Assembly (NCBI GenBank): GCA_928212115.1
Contig: CAKMRJ010005745.1
Coordinates: 102,353,063-102,417,062 of the forward strand
Direction of reading: 5' to 3'
DNA from: Lactuca virosa
Taxonomy: Eukaryota; Streptophyta; Magnoliopsida; Asterales; Asteraceae
Length of the DNA stretch: 64,000 nucleotides
Shown: positions 48,801 to 61,000 of the stretch, in pieces
Layout of the letters: each line of letters begins with the position of its first letter
Numbering within the stretch: the stretch's first letter is position 1
The notes under the pieces: model-generated
The model's input: only the letters and a program-made list of their open reading frames with translations
Database searches by the model: none
Told to the model about the DNA's origin: nothing
Translations under genes and position numbers: made by a program

Positions 48801-49876
48801 CCATCTGCAAACCTGCTATATGGAGTCTTTCCTGCACCTTTCAATTGAAGCTCCCATCTTTCATTCTTTGAATTCACAAGCTCTCCTAGTGTTATGGCTC
48901 TACCATCGCCCAATTGTCCAGCCCACATTCCAAATTGATGCCCTCCATAACATTGAGCATAAGATAATCTGAAAAGATTATGGAATAGGGATGATGAAAT
49001 TTCGGGTGAAAGGTCGAGAGGAAGGTGAAGAGTGAAGACAGACTTACCCTCCTACTAATGGAGATGCCCCGGAGAACAGAAGTGGGAAGTCGGGTCTTTC
49101 AAACCTGGAACATGAAGAGAAGTTCAAGATTGGGAGAATGGAAAATGGGATTTGATGTGTAGGGAGAGGATTCGAGGAACTCACTCTTTAGGATCTAAAT
49201 CGAGAATTTCCGCGACTGATTCTGACCATGCGACTAGTTGGGGGTTTTCGACTTGAACAGATGGGGATACTTTTGAATAACACGCATGAAGGACCTGGAA
49301 ATTTAAGAGATTTCGATAGTTGTTTTGTTAGGGTTCTTAGATTTTACGATCTCATTTCCATGGAAGTGAGGTTAATATTCACTGTTTAGTCTTAGAGAGC
49401 TAGAAAACCTAAATGTCAATTGAATCGTTATGCGATAAATGAAAAACCTACGAATTTAAGCATAGAAAATCATCGATTTGGGGGAAAAGGGATGTTAGTA
49501 AATGAAATGGAAACGATCAATGGATGAATGGATTCACCTCTCGGGGCATGATGTCCGTACGAGGATCGCCGGGGAGCTCACGAACAAACGAGTGGTCCCA
49601 ATTCAAATCCTCAAGGTTCAACTTCACTCGTTTATCTTCGCTCAAACTCTGTTTCTTCAATCCATCGGCGACCGAATCAACCGACAAACCCACAGGCGAC
49701 TCCATGGAAGCGTTCGTTGAGAAAGCCGGCACTTTTTTATGTAATTTCAAGACTTTTGAGGGGGAGTAAAAGAAGAGGGGGCGGAGGCGGTGGCGGAAGG
49801 CGGTGGAGGAGGTGAAAGAGATGGAGATGGATGAAGAGGAGGTCTGAGAGAGTGAGGCGCACAAATGAGACAACAT
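45852..49876 (-). CDS. SELO: SELO protein (protein AMPylase, pseudokinase fold), 629 aa, 8 exons
   Basis: Exons in coding order: 49876-49538, 49294-49185, 49104-49048, 48968-48669, 48582-48335, 47728-47422, 47358-47085, 46106-45852. All have GT..AG introns and the sum is exactly 630 codons including stop. SelO transfers AMP from ATP to protein hydroxyls in redox control of mitochondria and plastids. The first 55 residues are Ser-rich and basic, like an organelle transit peptide. Conserved parts are QCYGGHQFGMWAGQLGDGRA (174-193), LKGAGKTPYSRFADG with ATP-binding Lys212, Glu235 at the 23-residue spacing known for the ion pair, HGVMNTDNMS (Asp381, Asn382) and DYGPFG (Asp391). The protein ends SCSS, with Cys where animal enzymes have selenocysteine. 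Introns 5 and 7 contain repeats. Confidence 0.95.
46486..46875. repeat. Degenerate 37-bp tandem repeat in the last SELO intron
   Basis: About ten units related to AACTACAGGGACCAAAA(A/C)TGTAATTATTG follow each other. The flanks (AATAGCAACATACTT... and ...AAGTAGGTTGCTATT) are inverted relatives, so the array is probably the centre of a MITE-like element at about 46320-47020. Confidence 0.7.
47745..48315. mobile_element. Foldback element in SELO intron 5
   Basis: Two arms of about 260-280 bp are inverted copies: TTTATATGTTTTTTTATTCAATTAAGTCTCAAAAACCG on the left returns in complement at 48225-48265. ACACTTTTGGCCCAGATTTC mirrors GAAATCTGGGCCAAAAGTGT at 48105-48127. No coding capacity. In RNA the whole unit would form a long hairpin inside the intron. 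Confidence 0.8.
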
Positions 49877-50679
49877 TGTTGCGGTTTTTGTTTACTTGTG
49901 CACCAAAAGGGAAAATAGTATTTGTGACATTTTCAACGTTCATTGCTAGGAAGGTAGTGCATACATGACTTTTGATCAAGATTATTAAGGGCTATGAATT
50001 TGACACCACAATATGCAATGGAAATTTGTATTTCTAGAAGCAAAATGTGTACATATTTTATATATATTTCTGCAAACACATGAAAACCCGTCGATGTTTT
50101 TGTTCATACCATATCTCATTCTCCCCTAGTCGCTTAGTCATTTGTACGTGTACACAAGAAGTTTGATTTTGACAAAATTTGTTGTTTCATGGTTAGTTAT
50201 ATGGCTAATCATGAAAATGACCAAACGCAATATAATATATTGATATTGATATCCTTTATAATAAAGTTCTAAAGTAGTTTTTTATTAATCATAAAATTGG
50301 GTTTCCATGATCATTGGCGTATGTTATTTCTTTCTTTTTTTTCGAACGGTAAAGATATAAAAAAACTAGCAAGAAGCTAGACAAAAACCTAAAAAAATTG
50401 CATGCAAAAGATAGCAAGAGTTGGATCATGAACCAAACAACCAAATTCAAGTTTAGGCTACAACACTTATAAGTAGCCCAAAGAAACGATTGAGTAACAA
50501 TCTGGTCAAACAACGAACTATTTTAGGAATTCTTCTACCAAAAATACAGTCATTACGAAATCGCTTCTTTTAACCCATTTTGTAAAAATAAAGGCCGTAA
50601 AATCGCTAGATTGTATTAAGTTGGTCAATTATCGATTGATTAGTCGGTATCGTCAGGATTAGTCGACAATCCTAAGTTG

Positions 50680-50731
<52 letters not shown>

Positions 50732-51519
50732 TAAAAAAATAAGTTAATATGACTAATACAGCACTAATATTTTCTTAAATAGTTTTTATTAAAATAAATT
50801 CATTAAGGTGTTAAAAATTCATGGGCTTGGACAACTTTACTAATGATCTATACAGAAATTAATCAGTAGACGTCGCGCAGTCGGTCGCGTACAACTTAGT
50901 AATTAAACAGAGATTAATCATGTGATTTTTACAACCATGGCAATAACTATGTGAAACTCTCTAGACGAAATCTCTTAAGTGACAACATCTATGCAACTAT
51001 TTTGGACACAAGACTATATCATATAAAAGCAATTGTTCTTACTTGTTTTCTTAATTTCTTCTTCTAGTTTTCTTTCGTAGAAAAAGGGTAATTTGCAAAT
51101 CGTATGTTAAATAGTACATTTTAGACTTTTTAAAGTTCGACTTTATGCACGTATATTAATTGGTAATCTAGTCTTGTTTTTATGAAAGTATAGTTCACAA
51201 GTTAAGGATATTTTGCAAAACCATTGAACATTGTCTTTAACTTTTATTTATTTTTACTAATTTTCATTGTGTTTATCGATTAATTGTGTGTTGGACCTAT
51301 TAGTACTAGTTTAATCAACTAGTTTAGACTCCCATTACGAAAATTATGCTTCGCAAATAATGCATAATAGTGGTAGAATTTAGAAATGCAATGAAAATGT
51401 ACATAAATGTGTCTTAATAATGTAGTCCCTTGAAGTTTCATATTGTCTTATGTAATCTACCACCACATGTTGGTATATTGTCTTATGTAATCTACCACCA
51501 TATGTATGATAATACTTTT
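49877..51519. other. Intergenic, no gene seen
   Basis: The SELO 5' UTR and promoter should lie just right of 49876. No convincing TATA box chosen. A (TA)n microsatellite lies at 50682-50729 and a short direct repeat (TATTGTCTTATGTAATCTACCACCA) at about 51440 and 51476. The rest is AT-rich and unremarkable. Confidence 0.5.
50682..50729. repeat. (TA)n microsatellite
   Basis: About 24 TA units in an AT-rich background. Confidence 0.95.
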
Positions 51520-52437
51520 CTATGACATGTTTTAGTTATCTGAAATACTGGTTTTTGATTATGAAATGAGTTAACACTATGGATGTTTCAGGCTACTTGT
51601 TTTATAATTAGTTAATTAAAAATGAAATTTTTTGCTATGAATTTTTGGGATGTTACAGCTAAGGAAGGCTCATGTGAAGAGATTGGGCCTAATTGGAAAT
51701 TGGGGTCATATGTTGGGCCTTGATGGATTGTTTAACTTTTGGGCCTTTTGATTGTGATTTAGGTTTTCATTCTTGGACTAAGTTGTGTTAGGGGTAAAAT
51801 AGTCTTTTTATCCCCATGCAAGGATTTTTGGTTAATGATGTAGATCCCAAATGTTAATTAGTTGTTTTTGGCAATTGATAGCTCGGGGAGCTGTAGGACC
51901 AACAGTCAGAGATCATTTGTTTCATTCAGCTTTTCGAGGTGAGTTTTCCTCACCGGGTTTAGCGGGTCTAAGGCACCAAGGCCGACTCTTGATGATTATG
52001 TTGTTATACTTGTTGTCTATGTGATACTTGTATGTGTTTGTATATGTTTGCTTATATGGGTGGGGTACGTATTGTAAGTGTGGGTGGGGCCCATACTGCG
52101 AGTGTGGGTGGGGCTCGTATCTCATTTGGGCAGGGCCTATTATTCGAGTGTGGGTGGGGCCCGTATGTGATATGTTTGGTATGTGGTATCTTAGGGAGAC
52201 TCACTAAGCTTTGTGCTTACGGATTTTAGTTTGTGTTTCAAGTACTTCCGGTTCCAAGGGGAAGGGCTCGAGTTGACTGCACCACATACACCATGGGGAT
52301 TCCGCATTTGATATTTCCTCTGATTTTGATAACACATGATACATTGATTTTGTTGAGTTGTATGGATGATATTTGAAAAATACTATTTTGTCTATTATGA
52401 AAACGAAATTTTTGGGACCATGTTTTTGGATGTTACA
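51520..52437 (+). mobile_element. Gypsy LTR fragments in front of a decayed element
   Basis: The right part ends TTTTTGGATGTTACA at 52437, followed by the primer site. A second stretch ends TTTTTGGGATGTTACA at 51657 with no primer site behind it, so two LTR ends of one family lie 780 bp apart. The sequence between them (GGGCC-rich transcript region, then GTGAGTTTTCCTCACCGG) resembles the transcribed part of long chromovirus LTRs. The 5' start of the LTR is not found. Confidence 0.55.
52075..52168. repeat. Short tandem repeats GAGTGTGGGTGGGGC
   Basis: Three to four units of about 29-36 bp built on GTGTGGGTGGGGCCC.TA(C/T)TG, inside the gypsy LTR. Confidence 0.7.
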
Positions 52438-52440
52438 AGT

Positions 52441-52452
52441 TGGTATCAGAGC
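52441..52452 (+). other. Primer-binding site of the gypsy element (initiator Met tRNA)
   Basis: TGGTATCAGAGC starts three bases after the LTR end TGTTACA, the standard arrangement in chromovirus-type gypsy elements. 52453-53367 is untranslated leader with no gene seen. Confidence 0.75.
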
Positions 52453-53367
52453 TTGGTTTGAGGGATTCAGGCACACTTTCGGGGGTTTCTGAACTCAAAC
52501 TGAGGATTTGGTAAGTTTTTAAAAGATAAACATATTTAAGAAAAGGTGTTCTAAAATAATAAAGGGTGTGGTGCGTGCAATCAGTCGAGCTCAAGTAAGT
52601 TCTACCAAAATACCCATACATGTTTATGATATGTTTGAATTGAGAATTGTGATAGCATGTTAGTTTAGGGCTAAGGATCTAGGAGAGATGCCTTTGTATG
52701 CCTGTTGTATGAGCTTATAGATTTGCATGCTAGTACTGATCATTCAGTAATAGGATGGCCTGATTAGGTGATGTTTGGTTCTGATTACTTGATGCTCGAA
52801 TGTTGCCTGCTTTGTGCTTTTAGGAGTTTTAATTAGCTTCAGCTAACTAGTAAACGAATATGCTAAGTTACATATTATTGGAACTAAATAATTTTAGAGG
52901 GTTAGGTTTGAACTCTATTGCGTAGCTCTTGTTTAAGTCCAACCATTGTAGTGTGAGACCTCTCATTCGAATAATTATCTAGTTTTTGTGATATGTAATT
53001 GTATTCGCAAGCTAGTTAGAGGAAGTTAGCGGGAATTGCTTCTGCAACTGATAGCGGAGAGTGGTATGGAGTTTGCCCTAAGAAAACCTAGGATGAGATT
53101 TAGTGTTGGGAGCCTTATTTGTGAGGGAATTGTTGGATATAAAGTAACTTGGCTGAGTTAAGGCGCTTCTTGAGGAAAGTACAGATAGATGTGGAAGATA
53201 GTATGGGCTCGTACTACTGGAAGCAGAGGATCGGTACTCGATTCAAGGAGGGCTGCAATGAAGCCAAGGAGCTTGTGGAGTTGTGATTTCCCCGATATGT
53301 ATATTGATGTGTATTCTGATGGTTTATATGATCTATTTTCAGTATGGTGGTATTGTGAGGAAGGACA

Positions 53368-54910
53368 GTGGGCAGTTCCGGTACTAGGGAGGGTTCAGGC
53401 TCAGGATATGGAGTCGGGCAGCTTGATGACCAAACGAGGGAGTTCATATCATTTGAGATTACGAGCAGTATCCTTGAGCATACTCATGTGATCTTTGGCT
53501 CAATCAAGGAGTGCATTATGGAGCTTCTTGATGAGCGGTTGAGTGCCTTTCGCGCTGAGATTGTGGCTTTGGTCAGGAGGCGCTCTTTAACTTTTAGGGA
53601 GTTCCGGGCATGTAGAGCATCGGATTATCATGGGGTGAGGGACCCCATTGCGAGCAGCAGGTGGTTGGCAGATGTTGCTAACGCCTTCCGTACCAGTCGT
53701 TGTCCCGAGGGGGACAAGGTCTGACTAGCTTTCTGCCTATGGAAGGACAAGGCGTGTGATTGGTGGGAGGAGGTAGGGTGTGCCATTGTAGATGATTCGA
53801 TGACATGGAGTGATTCCTCGACCAGGTTCCGAGCCGAGTTTGCACCGGTGATCGAGGTACGACAGCTGGTGCGAGAGTTCCAGGATCTCCGTCGGACCAT
53901 TGAGACGGTGGCTGAGATCACTGCTATGTTCATGGAGAGGGCACTTCTGGTCCTGCAGTATGTGGCGGGCGAGGAGATGAAGAATGCCTGGTGCCATGAG
54001 ATGCTAAGGAGTGATATTAGGCAGTTTGTTAGCCGATCCAGCTGTAAGACGTTGGAAGACATGATAGTGAGGGCTATGGAGAGGGAGAATGATTTGGAGA
54101 TGGAAAAGAAGAGGAAACCAGATTTTGTGTCCAGTGTTGAGGGTTCGAGCAAGAGGCCCAAGATAGTTGATACGAATGGGAAGGGACAGCAAGGTCGAGA
54201 CCGATGTGGCAAGTGTGGTAGGTCATATCAGCAGGGATTGTACTGCTACCACAACCATCACCCCGACATCTGATCTGATTTGCTTCCAGTGCAATCAGAG
54301 GGGCCACAAGAAAGCCCATTGTCCGAGTTTGGCTGCAGCAGGACCGGTGTCAGCACCCGCTCTTGCGACATGTAGGATTACTGACGGCCGTTAGGGCTGG
54401 GGAGATGCGCCTGTGGCGAAGAGCATGGTTTTCCAACTGACGACAGAGGAGGCGTGTGCATCTCCTGATGTGGTGACAGGTATGTATCTTTTCCTTGTCT
54501 ATTTATTTATATTGAATTGTTGCTTATGTTTATATGTTTTATTTTAGGATCGTTCTAGGTGAACGATATCTCTGCTTTAGTATTATTTGATTTGGGGGCT
54601 ACTCAATCATTTGTATCTCTTGCGCTTAGCAAGATATCTGTTGGATCTCCAGGGGACTGGATTGTCGTTTAGATGTTAAGATTGCCGATGATATGTCTAT
54701 CCGGGCTGCGAGGGTTCATCGAGGTTGTACTCTTTAACTATTCAACGAGCGGTATTCGGTGGATTTGGTTCCCATTCCTTTACGTGGGAACAAGGTTATC
54801 GTGGGCATGGATTGGTTGAGCCCTAATAGGGCAGTGATCGACTGTGAGCAACAGTTGGTTCGGGTTCGGACCCTAAGTGGGGGAGAGTTGGTGATTCAGG
54901 TCTATTTCAC
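53368..54910 (+). pseudogene. Ty3/gypsy (chromovirus type) gag and protease, broken
   Basis: The gag frame 53368-53724 includes DPIASSRWLADVANAFRTS, typical of Tekay-like gag. A stop at 53722 and a frame break follow. Gag resumes at 53800-54273 with a first CCHC-like knuckle (CGKCGRSYQQ, spacing disturbed), and 54167-54394 holds a second, intact knuckle (CFQCNQRGHKKAHC). Protease remains at 54580-54910 in pieces: the active-site region reads DLGATQSF at about 54585, where Asp-Ser-Gly-Ala is usual, and VGMDWLSPNRAVIDC is at about 54800. RT, RNase H and integrase are absent. The element is a dead 5' half. Confidence 0.75.
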
Positions 54911-54919
54911 CACCGAGAC

Positions 54920-55115
54920 CCTTCCGACTCAATCGATATTTTTCAACCGAACGGGTCTATTTCACCCCAGATTCCCTTCCGACTCAATCAATATTTTTCA
55001 ACCGAATGAGTCTATTTCACCTCTGGGTCTATTTTACCCTAGAGTCCCTTATGGCTCCATCAGTGTTTTTCAACCGAACGAGTCTATTTCACCCTCGTGT
55101 CTATTTCACCCCCAC
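54920..55115. repeat. Tandem repeat of 55-72 bp
   Basis: Three units carry CC(G/A)A.TC.ATC.(A/G)T(A/G)TTTTTCAACCGAA(C/T)G(A/G)GTCTATTTCACC, starting near 54926, 54976 and 55047. This directly follows the broken protease and may replace the lost part of the element. Confidence 0.7.
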
Positions 55116-55139
55116 ATACATATAACATTCTGGAATACA

Positions 55140-56404
55140 TGCATACAACAAGAGTCATAAAGACAACAAGCACATATGACACCTAGTGTCCTACAATATA
55201 TCGAGAAGACTCACCTCAATCGATAACAGATAACTCTCACACCCGACCTGCTGGTCCAAGAATCTCCTCACATTACATATATAAAAACCAACGCTATTTT
55301 AGAACTATGGTAATAATCATAATCAAAGGTCCATTACATACTCTGTTTCTCTCTCTAGGGTAAAAGACCATTCCACCCTTTCTAAACTAAACCCAACAAA
55401 ACATATCCCAAGGCCCAAAAATGACCTAACTTCACTTCTGGGAGTACGCCATGCATACGCCTTCCTTATGCCATGCGTATCGAGTTTCCACAGAAAGAAA
55501 AACGGGGCAAAGTCCTGTTATGCACTGCGTACTTAGGGGTTATTCCCCACGTAACCGAATAAATTGCCAACTCTCCATTAGGCTCTTAATAGCTTAAGAC
55601 CAAACACACAACACTTAGATCTAACTCCAATGGACGTCTAAAGTCATAAAGTTCCTGACTTTATGACTTTGCATGGCCTAATGGAGTCGAAAACCAAACC
55701 CTATATCCTTAACATCCTCTAATGACTCCAAACCCTTACATGAGTGAAAAGCAACCATCAAGATCCAATTTTTATGACTTAGAATCCTCATACATGACAA
55801 GGTATGATAATCACAATCTCTGTAGTAGCTTTTACTCGCAAGAACTAAAACCATGGGACTAAAAGCATGGAAAACTCTAAGCTACCTTATATTTAAACCA
55901 ATGAATCATAAAGTTTCAAGCTTTATACCTTCCAAGGCTTGCAAATGGGATGAAAGTTTTGGATCTTCAAGCTCCAAGCTCACCAGTGCTCCTTTAATAA
56001 TTTCCTTCTTCATAAACACTCACTTAAAATGCACAAGATCCTCACAAAGTAGCTAGGGTTTCGAAATGACCGCTTTGGGGAGAGTTGAGGCTGAACATGA
56101 AGAGGCCTCAATGGACTTAAGGTGCGCAAATAGGTTCTCAACCCTAAAATTTAGGGTTTTAGGATCAGCTTGAGTGCGCCCTATGTATTGCATGAAGTCC
56201 GCGTTCCACTTAATGACTTACGCCCGACGTACACTTCATTCACGCCCATCGTAAGGACCGGATTTGCAAAGATTGAATATTTTGATCCATACATGGAAAA
56301 TACTTGGAAATGGATGTTACACACTGCAGACGTTTGGTTTGTCACTTTTACTGTCGAAGTCTACAACCTGATTTTTCTTCTAAAAACAAAAACAACCTAA
56401 CATT
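55140..56404 (-). mobile_element. Probable LTR fragment of another gypsy element, minus orientation
   Basis: No ORF of note. On the minus strand, ...GATTGAGGTGAGTCTTCTCGATATATTGTAGGAC (55190-55230) resembles the transcribed part of chromovirus LTRs. GCATACGCC/ATGCGTAT words around 55450-55520 recur. Boundaries and terminal motifs are not found. No gene is seen in this stretch. Confidence 0.35.
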
Positions 56405-56414
56405 AAAAAAGCAA

Positions 56415-57590
56415 GACAAAATCGCAAAAATGATCAATGTGATTATCAAAATTATGTGGTTTTGATCTAAAAATATTTGATGGTGCATGAGTGGTCCAAT
56501 AGTGGATATTTTTAGTGATTTTGGTCCCTATACACATGAAATTACTTTTATGCCCTTATAATTTATATCTTTCATTTTCTTTAATTGCTGAAATACTTTA
56601 ATTAAATTAATTTACTTTTAATTAACTTAAAAAAATAACCTAACTCCCTATCACCTCTATCATAATACGTATGATACTAAGGAGGAGTGAATTCCAATCA
56701 TCACCAGCTCCACCTTTCATCACTGGTGTCTGTAACCACTGCCGACGACCTCCATTTTCGAAATTCACCCAGTTCCTCATCTTCCTCAACCTGTTCAAGC
56801 TTTACCAAGCCATTGCAACCGCCTTTAAGATGTACCACCTACTACATGATGTCATTATTTACAACCCTACTGACCTCGCTTCGTCCCCAAATAAATCGAA
56901 GCCACCACTGTCGAAGTTATAGTTTGCAGATCGGAGTTATGATATGCAAACAAAAACAACAACGACAATGTTAGGGTTTGGGTTCAACGATTGAGTTTCT
57001 CTCGTTCTTTCCCTTTCTCTCCATATGACCCCCATTCTACCACCGCTTCCCCCTCTTGTAGTTCAGTTCCACCACCACCCCTTCCCTTGTTCGAATCTAG
57101 ACAACGAAACAAGCAACCGCCAATATATATTTTTCCCTCAATCGAAGCTATGATTCACCAAACAGATATTCGTCGACTTATAGGTGTGTGTGTATCGGTT
57201 TCAATCTTTTTTTTGCCAATCATTAATGGAGGTCGACAATCGCCGTTACAGAAGACAACACAAACGACGACTAAGCTTCTACCAGAGAGTTGTGTTTGGG
57301 AAAACTTGAATTTGAACGGAGGTTGAGGGTACAAATGGTCAGAGTTTTAAACAGAGGGTTAGGAGTGATAATGGTAGACACTGGAATATTTTCTTTAATT
57401 AGAATAATAAGTAAATAATTAAAAAGAAAATGAAAAAATTATTTAAGAACATATAACATTTCATGTAGGGTAGAAATACAGGATATAGACCAAAACCACA
57501 AAAAAAAAAATACTAACCATAAGGATCAAACCTACGATATCTAAAATTAAAAACACCACCAAAGCACAGGGACCATTTTTGCAAATTTGT
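56415..57590. mobile_element. Degenerate Mutator-like element just upstream of the EMSY-LIKE gene
   Basis: The ends GACAAAATCGCAAAAATGATC and (complement of the right end) ACAAATTTGCAAAAATGGTCC are similar. The subterminal 200 bp also resemble each other (ATGCCCTTATAATTTATATC / TTCATTTTCTTTTTAATTA words). AAAAAAGCAA (56405-56414) and AAAAAAGTAA (57591-57600) could be a 10-bp target duplication with one change. The C-rich interior (56670-57330) has open frames rich in Pro and Ser on the plus strand, which I do not recognise. It may be captured host DNA. Confidence 0.5.
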
Positions 57591-58015
57591 AAAAAAGTAA
57601 ATAAAATTGTTACGACCTTCACTTCTTCGAGCTGACGACGCCGTTTCATCATTGTTCTCTACTTCCAACACTCGAAGTCCCAAAGCTCTCTCTCTCCTCC
57701 GGAGAAGCACCGGTCGCTGGTGCTGCCGTCCACTGCACCTCCTCTACCACCGCCACCCACCTCACTTCTTCCCACTTTCACTTCTTTCACACGCATAGTC
57801 TGAAACTGACGCATACGCACTACTTTCGTTTATTCTTCTCCATCTGAGCATAGAGGGTACGACAAAATTCCTTTGAACTTACACTTTCTTATGATTTTAT
57901 TTTCTCGATTCGCTTGTAATGTTTGAAATTTCCTTGATTTGCCCTCTTATAGTTCAATTTGTAGAACTGTGTCATCTTTTGTGTGCCAAATTGTTCATGA
58001 AACTTTCGCTCTACC

Positions 58016-61000
58016 ATGGACTACGGGCTTTCAGACAGCAGTGGTGAGTAATCATTCTTCAAGATCTGTATACGCACATACATACACCTAATTATGTTAT
58101 TAACACTCCACCCCTTCTGACGAAAAAAACCCTTTTCCTGTTTTTTCGTCTGGATGAACAAACGAAGGATTTATTATGATTTCCGTTTGTTAATTTCTTG
58201 ATTTGTTCATGTTAAGAGTTGAAATTTAGGATTCTTTCTCCAGATTTAAAGTTTGAACAGTTTGTGGAGTTCAAGATTCATGATTTTGATTTTTTAGGGT
58301 TTAGGGTTTGATTTAACAGCGGTTTAGGGTTCAAAGTATTTTTCTGTGTAATCTGTTACTAATAAAGTTATCATGAAAACGAATATCAAGAAATAAGAAG
58401 ATCTGCAAACACATTCTGATAAAAACAAACATCCAAACAGTTATAGATCACACACAGATTACAGATTTTGCTTCATTGTCTAGAAACACAAAGGAAACTG
58501 CTCTTCACAAATGATAATGCCTAAGTTTTCTCTTTGAAAGCAAAATTTTTTTATTGATAATATTTTAGGAACAGATGATGACTTTCCTCCTCCACATCAG
58601 AACAAATTCCGAAGTGGTGGGCCCGGGGGTAGTTCTGGAAACGGAAGAACAATGGCTGTGGGCCCCGTCCCTCCTAGAATTCAAAATGACATGGAGACAC
58701 AAATCCACCTTATAGAACAAGAAGCATACACCTCAGTTCTTCGTGCCTTTAAAGCTCAATCTGATGCTATCACTTGGGTGAGTGGTAACCCTTGTTTTAT
58801 ATCATTTTCTTGAAAACACACACTTCATCAATGGAATCAGTGATTCCATTCCATTTAAGTGATTGAATTTAACCTTTTTCTTTTTACTTCTATAGGAGAT
58901 GGAAACTTTGATAACAGATCTTAGGAAGGAGCTGAGAGTATCAGATGAAGAACACAGAATACTTCTATCAAGAGTAAATGGCGATGACATCATCAAGAGA
59001 ATAAGGTACACATTTTTCATCAAATAATCACATATGATTATATGATTTTACATCAAATGAAATCATAGGGAATGGAGGAAGACTAATGGAGTTCAACTTC
59101 AACCTACATCATCATCACAAAAGAAACAAAAAACATCCCAATCTGGACCTTCTTCATCCTTAGCTCCACCACCTCACCACCCAATGCCGCCATCTTCATC
59201 AGCCATGAATCGCGGTGGTTCTGGTTCAGGATTGAGGGGAAAGAAGCCACAATCTGTAAGATCAAGTTTCACAAATCTTTTTTTTAAAATGTTAACATAA
59301 TGATGAATTGTTTTGCAGTTTGGTTCTTCAAGTTTCAACAGCAGGGATCAAGTGGGGAAGAAGGGTGGTGGTTATAATGGAAATGGTGTTGATGAAGACA
59401 AGAGCTCAGATCCTGTGATTGGAAGGAAGGTTTGGACAAGATGGCCTGAAGATAGTAACTTTTATGAGGCTGTTATAACAGACTTTAACCCTGTTGAGGT
59501 ATAATAAATAAATAATATTATATCAATCAATATTCAATATGTATGTTGATTGATGATGAGAGTTTGAATTTAAAATAGGCCTAAATGCAACAAATATCAA
59601 CCTAGTTTAACTTATTTAATGGCCTAATTACATAAAGACCCTATATATTTGGTTTTTTTTTTGGATTAAACCACAAAAAATATATTTTTTTTTCTAAAAA
59701 AACTCATTTTTTAGTGTTAATCTCATAAAAGACCTTATATTTTGTGTTTTTTTTCCAGATTAAACCTCAAGTTTATTTTTCGTCTGAAAAAGACCTTGTA
59801 TTTTTTCATTTTTTCTGATCTAGCCCTTTTAGTCAGTTTTTTCCAAAAAAAAAATTGTAAAATGTGAGGGTTTTTTTCGAGAAAAACTAAAAAAGTTGAA
59901 GGTTTATTTGGAAGCATTTAGAAGGTTAAGTTTTTTTTTCCGGAAAAAAAAGACAAATTTGAGGGTTTTTTCGGAAAAATGAAAAATACAAGGTCTTTTT
60001 CAGGCAAAAAAATAAACTTGAGGTTTAATCCAAAAAAAAACACAAAATATAAGGTCTTTTATGAGATTAACCCTTTTTTTTGTTTGACTTTGACCCTTAT
60101 ATTTTTCTTTTTTCGGGATTAATCCACATTTTTTTTTTCTAAAAGGGCTAAATCGAAAAAAAATTAAAAATGATAAATCTGGAAACAACCCAATATATAA
60201 TATAGAGTCTTTTATGTAATTAACCCTCACTTAATTCCATATCTTTCCACTACATCATTGTATTTTTTTTCTTATTAGTTAATTGCACTTTGAAAAATCT
60301 ACCCAATTGCAACATCATAGAAAAATCACCAAATTATATTATTGAATATCGCTTTGTATGTGGACCACATTGCTATGATCAAGTAGTTTTTTTTTGTTCA
60401 AATCAATGAAAGTAGATTGTGATTTCTTGCATTTAACCCTTTTGAAATATTTACAGGGGCGTCATGCTTTGGTATACGATGCAAATACACCAAATGAAGC
60501 TTGGGAATGGGTTAATCTACGAGAGGTTAGTTATAGTTAGTGGGCCACTGTATACCTGATTTACATCAGTCTTTTTTACTTTTTATTTTTTGGATAGATA
60601 TCTCCGAATGATATTCGTTGGAAATGGGAGGATGTTGGAGCATCTCATAGAGGCGGCAGGCGAAGTGGGACCGGGCGGGGGAACAAAAATCCTCCGGCGG
60701 TGGCGGCTCGTGGCGAGACAGCTGGCGGTGGGTCCGGAAGGGGTAGAGTGGTCTCCAAGGGTCAATCCAAGAAAGAATCACAACCTCAACCACCTCCATT
60801 AACAAAAGGAGTTCCAAAAAGGGCTTTGAATGATATCGAGTTGCTTCACACAGATACCCTTGTTAAAGAGGTATGCTCATGTCCTTTTTCTTTTCTTTAT
60901 CCAAGAAGTCAAAGGTGTAAGTTTGACTTTTGACTTGTGTTTTGACTAATTGACCCAATTTGGCCCTTTTTATTTATCGTAGCAATAAATTTCCGTTTGA

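Noticed and set aside
54759..55160. 133-codon frame as an independent gene
   Set aside because: Its first third is gypsy protease (VGMDWLSPNRAVIDC) and the rest is translated tandem repeat.
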